A stretch of DNA of 32,487 bases. Source: Nemertoderma westbladi (Eukaryota; Xenacoelomorpha; Nemertodermatida; Nemertodermatidae). Shown here piece after piece: positions 29,901-32,487 of the stretch. A program made the translations under genes and the position numbers. Position 1 is the first letter of the stretch, and every line of letters begins with the position of its first letter. Location of the stretch: positions 1 through 32,487 of the forward strand of contig JAUCBJ010002339.1 of assembly GCA_032718475.1 (NCBI GenBank). Direction: 5' to 3'. The notes under the pieces were generated by a model. The model had not been told where the DNA came from. It made no database searches and was given only the letters and a program-made list of their open reading frames with translations.

Positions 29901-31507
29901 TATTTATTTTAGCCGTAAACGAAATAATTTATAAAGATAAAGAAACGGAAGATGAACTGCTTTGGGCATCTCGATACAATGTCCTGGAAACGAGCCCTGT
30001 ATTGGCTCAACCAGCCACAGACCATGTCGTGGGAACTAGACTTTTATTGGGTCAGCCATTCACAGACCATTTCTTGGGAAAGAGTCTTTTATTGGGTCAG
30101 CCAGCACAAGATCATGTCCTGGATACAAACCCTGTGTTGGGTCAGCCACTCACTGATCATACCCCGGGAATAAGTCCTGTTTTGGGTCAGCCAGTCACTG
30201 ACCATGTCTTGGAAACGAGGCCTTTATTGGGTCAACCACTTAGTGATTTCACTGGCAACTCTCCAAACAATGTGACCTCAGGCACATCAGATAACGTTTT
30301 CGGTAAGCCTACTCAGGCCGATGCCTCCACACAATGCTGCCCACATGCAGCCATAGATAGAGCAACGCAGTTCACTCCGAACCCAACCACAGAGAATCAG
30401 ATTTCTCCAATCCGGACGTTAGACGTTGCCTCTCAATGCTCTCCTATGCTAATTTCAGACAAATCCACTCAAATTAGAGTCGCCGAAACTATAGATAGCT
30501 GCTGCCAAACATCTCCAAACAGGATAACTGTGACCTCCATTCATGCTGGTAAATCAGAAGGAGTAATTCAATCCTTTTGGACAAATTTCAGAAAAATTGA
30601 GAATTCTAGTTCCTTAGATATTAGCGCTATAGAGGACGATGCACTGTCCTCGTGTAGTATCGGGCCATGTTTAGAAACTGAAAGTAATTGCGTTGATAAA
30701 AACTCTTCCGCGGAATTAGTGAAAATCGTCAGTCCTATTAAACTCATCGAGCATAAAGACTCAACAATGACTGCTACTCCGTATGAACTACCAACTGTCC
30801 TTGTGGAGGATGTGGTTGAAGTGGAACGTTGCAAAGTATTAAAAGACGTTGATGGCTCCATTGGCAACGCATTTGGAATCTTAAATGATGTTTCTGATGG
30901 ACGTATAGAAGAAGGCGATAGAGGATTTACTTACATACACATAGACCCCCCTGATCCTCAATTAAGTCACCTTCGACTCTGCAATTATACACAAGGCTTT
31001 GTCGAGTTGGAGTTTCAATGCGCAATAAAAATTGTCGTTTACAGTAGATCACAGGAAACTATTTCCTTTTTTGATTCCACGAATGATAATAATAATTATC
31101 CTTTGATACGGAGTTTGATAAACGAAACTGCAAATGTTACTAATAGTTATAAGAATCCATTACTGTCGACAATTCGCTCAGTATCTCAACTAATAAGATG
31201 CAAAGGATTGCATAATAGTTTGTCCGTAAACTCGTCGGAATCAACTACTTTTATCTACCCCGATGACTCTGTCTTGATTTCAGAAGCGCCACAATATATG
31301 CGCGCTATTTCAGTTTTTATATCGTCACCTACTCCCTTGGTTATAGCGAATCTATTGGAAACGCCATTACATAGAGATTATTCGGTTATATATAAAGGAT
31401 ATTTACACAAATGGCCATTAGCTACCAAATGCGTAGGTATTGTTGTTTCATCTATTATTATAACTGTTTTATCTGTATTTGTTTATATAAAATACATTTG
31501 TATTTAG
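26960..31507 (+). CDS. Unassigned 1,515-aa repeat-rich membrane protein
   Basis: Single-exon ORF; an in-frame TAA at 26939-26941 supports this ATG. I do not recognise the family. Four hydrophobic segments lie at about 18-37, 44-63, 74-94 and 98-117. The second has F56-x-x-E59; the fourth has basic residues at 102, 105, 111, 114 and 117, exact three-residue spacing with Y108 filling one slot. This resembles a voltage-sensor domain, but the third segment lacks the usual acid and no pore follows. VDEIVLDIIGNA (187-198) and FAEDLVEHSVREV (~212-224) resemble AKAP-type PKA-anchoring helices. Residues 235-884 are 50 copies of a 13-aa unit. Then come two more helices (VFASKLSSYILECANLVL, IEQFCERFSNHIFILAV), six 15-aa LGQP repeats (from 1015), a TQ-motif array (~1120-1190), a globular-looking part (~1300-1480) and a transmembrane segment (~1488-1511). 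Probably a membrane scaffold; function inferred only. Confidence 0.75.
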   Translation: MDNLRFHITERNQQHQWRLFVSAAIVTGILAECIGFGRPYTSSVVSFVTIVTDVIFVLEILTLGTQPIRTFRSICIRCLVVSTLVFSVCLPFSFKEQLLPFRLVRVLYPVRFLKYYKGYFYKLQLNYKQFLRANWFSSKFIFTTHQRTPTRVLEPSESDFKLELLAERSMERVMVSIADNDKIHEFVDEIVLDIIGNAIFDVCRLTFVARKFAEDLVEHSVREVTTARELMISKTKSNDRIQSEIAKSKSNDRIQSEIAKSKSNDRIQSEIAKSKSNDRIQCEIAKSKSNDRIQSEIAKYKSNDRIQSEIAKSKSNDRIQSEIAKSKSNDRIQSEIEKSKSNDRIQSEIEKSKSNDRIQSEIAKSKSNDRIQSEIEKSKSNDRIQSEIAKSKSNDRIQSEIAKSKSNDRIQSEMAKSKSNDGIQSEIAKSKSNDRIQSEMAKSKSNDGIQSEIAKSKSNDRIQSEIAKSKSNDGIQSEIAKSKSNDRIQSEIAKSKSNDRIQSEMAKSKSNDRIQSEIAKSKSNDRIQSEIAKSKSNDRIQSEIAKSKSNDRIQSEIAKSKSNDGIQCEIAKSKSNDRIQSEIAKSKSNDGIQSEIAKSKSNDRIQSEIAKSKSNDGIQSEIAKSKSNDRIQSEIAKSKINDRIQSEIAKSKSNDRIQSEIAKSKSNDGIQSEIAKSKSNDGIQSEIAKSKSNDRIQSEMAKSKSNDGIQSEIAKSKSNDRIQSEIAKSKSNDGIQSEIAKSKSNDRIQSEIAKSKSNDRIQSEIAKSKSNDRIQSEIAKSKSNVRIQSEIEKSKSNDGIQSEIAKSKSNDRIQSEIEKSKSNDGIQSEIAKSKRNDRIQSEIAKSKSNGRIQSEIAKSKSNDRIQSEIEKSKSNDGIQSEIAKSKSNDHNEHQIKITEIAIMNTNNYSYAPLCGSPMNDNGPVVLSSVCSVFASKLSSYILECANLVLSDLNWQQDQRKLESNRKRQCIEQFCERFSNHIFILAVNEIIYKDKETEDELLWASRYNVLETSPVLAQPATDHVVGTRLLLGQPFTDHFLGKSLLLGQPAQDHVLDTNPVLGQPLTDHTPGISPVLGQPVTDHVLETRPLLGQPLSDFTGNSPNNVTSGTSDNVFGKPTQADASTQCCPHAAIDRATQFTPNPTTENQISPIRTLDVASQCSPMLISDKSTQIRVAETIDSCCQTSPNRITVTSIHAGKSEGVIQSFWTNFRKIENSSSLDISAIEDDALSSCSIGPCLETESNCVDKNSSAELVKIVSPIKLIEHKDSTMTATPYELPTVLVEDVVEVERCKVLKDVDGSIGNAFGILNDVSDGRIEEGDRGFTYIHIDPPDPQLSHLRLCNYTQGFVELEFQCAIKIVVYSRSQETISFFDSTNDNNNYPLIRSLINETANVTNSYKNPLLSTIRSVSQLIRCKGLHNSLSVNSSESTTFIYPDDSVLISEAPQYMRAISVFISSPTPLVIANLLETPLHRDYSVIYKGYLHKWPLATKCVGIVVSSIIITVLSVFVYIKYICI
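27662..29611 (+). repeat. 50 in-frame tandem 39-bp repeats (13 aa each)
   Basis: The array is 1,950 bp, exactly 50 units of 39 bp, encoding SKSNDRIQSEIAK. Recurrent variants are DGIQ (about 13 units), SEMAK and SEIEK. Near-identity at synonymous positions indicates recent expansion. Thirteen residues do not fit heptads, so this is not a simple coiled coil; KSND may cap short helices. A degenerate 51st unit (SKSNDHNEHQ) follows. Confidence 0.95.
30002..30256 (+). repeat. Six 45-bp repeats (15-aa LGQPxTDH units)
   Basis: L[GA]QPxTDHxxxxxPL/V units begin at residues 1015, 1030, 1045, 1060, 1075 and 1090, and the last is partial. They are more diverged than the 39-bp array, suggesting an older expansion in the same gene. 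Confidence 0.85.
30317..30520 (+). repeat. Degenerate ~12-residue TQ motif array
   Basis: ASTQCCP, RATQFTP, ENQISP, VASQCSP, KSTQIRV and CCQTSP place Gln at intervals of 12, 10, 12, 12 and 12 residues, usually with Asp four residues earlier. DKSTQI and DRATQF approach the LC8 (DYNLL) motif KxTQT. Confidence 0.6.
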
Positions 31508-32487
31508 ATGAGAAATGGTTAAATTAATTAATTTAAATTTAATTTAGTTTAGCCTAGAGGTTCATCGATTTTTTCTCTAAACAACAACTACTTATTCCAA
31601 GTCTTATAATCTGGCACTTCATATGACAGTTATCCGAGATTTGAAATACCAACGCAGCGTGTATAATATAGCCTAGCGCAAAAGCAAAAAGATGCGAAAT
31701 TCGAACGCCAATACCTCCCAAAGAGTTCCAAGGTTTTTTTTTATATTTTTTTATCTCAGCTACTGTACTTCGCAAAGAAATTCAGATTTTAATACATTTG
31801 ATTTGAATCACTACACAAGGTCATTTTTCCATCGGTTCCAACTAATCTCTACAGTATAAGGTTGAATATTTTTTTTAGGGTGGGGGGTGAGGGGGGGGGG
31901 GCACACAGTTTATTAAATCATATTCCAAGTAGGCAATGGTGAATGTTGAGTAAATTTAGGCAATTCAATATGTAGCTCCTTACGGCGGAAAAAACAAACT
32001 CTCAGTCATAAATATCTAAAAAAAATCAGATATTTTAACGGATATGAACTAAACATACTGTGCATCTTTTAAGCCTAGCGATCTAAGCAATATCGAATAG
32101 CAATAAACGCTTATAAAAACGCCTATTGGTCTATATTAGATGCTGCACGTTGTTTTTGTGATGATGCATTTCAGCTAAGACACTGAAAATTGTGGCGACT
32201 ACTACAACTGTAAGTAAATATTGTTAATACAGTAGAACACACGGTCATACGGGGGGTGAATCCCAGAAATTCCAATTTTACGACCATATAAACATATTTA
32301 CTGCATGTCTCCGGACATATACTGTATATCAAGGAGGTCTTGCAAAACTGAAAGTAAATTAAAAACACAGGCTACAGAATCAATCCGTTCTGTAATAGAT
32401 AAATAGCGTGTTTTATTTTTTATTCAACTTTAATAATTATCATAGGCCTACACATACACAAGGCTTACGCGTACCAGTTGCTATGGT
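31508..32487 (+). other. 3' flank of the 1,515-aa gene
   Basis: AT-rich, with a G-rich stretch near 31879-31901. ATTAAA (31912-31917) and AATAAA (32102-32107) are candidate polyadenylation signals, giving a 3' UTR of about 0.4-0.6 kb. No further gene is seen up to the window end. Confidence 0.45.
32102..32107 (+). terminator. Candidate polyadenylation signal
   Basis: Canonical AATAAA about 595 nt after the TAG of the 1,515-aa gene. Confidence 0.4.

Noticed and set aside
1-32487. tRNA, rRNA or other structural RNA genes
   Set aside because: I looked for GGTTCGA-type T-arm motifs and rRNA-like blocks and saw none; a covariance-model scan would be needed to exclude small RNAs.

Overview
This is eukaryotic, almost certainly animal, genomic DNA. 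Evidence: AT-rich non-coding sequence, a gene with spliceable GT-AG introns, a motile-cilium gene, several short terminal-inverted-repeat (TIR) elements, a minisatellite, and five G or C homopolymer runs of 15-26 nt. The palindromes TAGGCCTA-like and ACCGGT recur throughout. I would guess a marine invertebrate, possibly a deuterostome, but the window does not settle this.

Layout. (1) 325-2853, minus strand: an intronless, full-length homologue of IQCA1/DRC11, an axonemal nexin-dynein regulatory complex subunit. A perfect-consensus RFX X-box lies about 0.93 kb upstream at 3780-3792. (2) 2854-10193: about 7.3 kb without a convincing gene, filled by inverted-repeat elements, a nested TIR element and copies of a dispersed repeat. 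(3) 10194-23632, plus strand: a four-exon gene reconstructed here (10194-18109, 18434-18671, 20521-20650, 23436-23632). Its phases agree (8,481 nt, 2,826 aa). It encodes an N-terminally membrane-anchored giant coiled-coil protein whose first residues resemble kinectin/RRBP1 (p180). Its core is exactly 36 tandem 63-bp (21-aa, three-heptad) repeats, flanked on both sides by diverged repeats of the same 21-aa period. Introns 2 and 3 hold a 40-bp minisatellite, a 53-bp tandem repeat and two DNA-transposon-like elements. One element contains a possible alternative terminal exon. (4) 23633-26959: 3' UTR, a TIR element with iterated motifs and otherwise featureless AT-rich DNA. (5) 26960-31507, plus strand: a single-exon 1,515-aa membrane protein that I cannot assign to a family. 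It has an N-terminal four-helix segment resembling a voltage sensor, AKAP-like amphipathic helices, exactly 50 tandem 39-bp (13-aa) repeats, six 15-aa repeats, a ~12-residue-spaced TQ motif array and a C-terminal transmembrane segment. (6) 31508-32487: 3' flank.

How the genes relate. No shared pathway is demonstrable. The two plus-strand genes share a plan: membrane anchor, very large first or only exon, and recently homogenised in-frame tandem repeats. They may both be cytosolic scaffolds on endomembranes, but that is inference. The most novel items are the 1,515-aa protein and the centre-homogenised, edge-diverged coiled-coil array.
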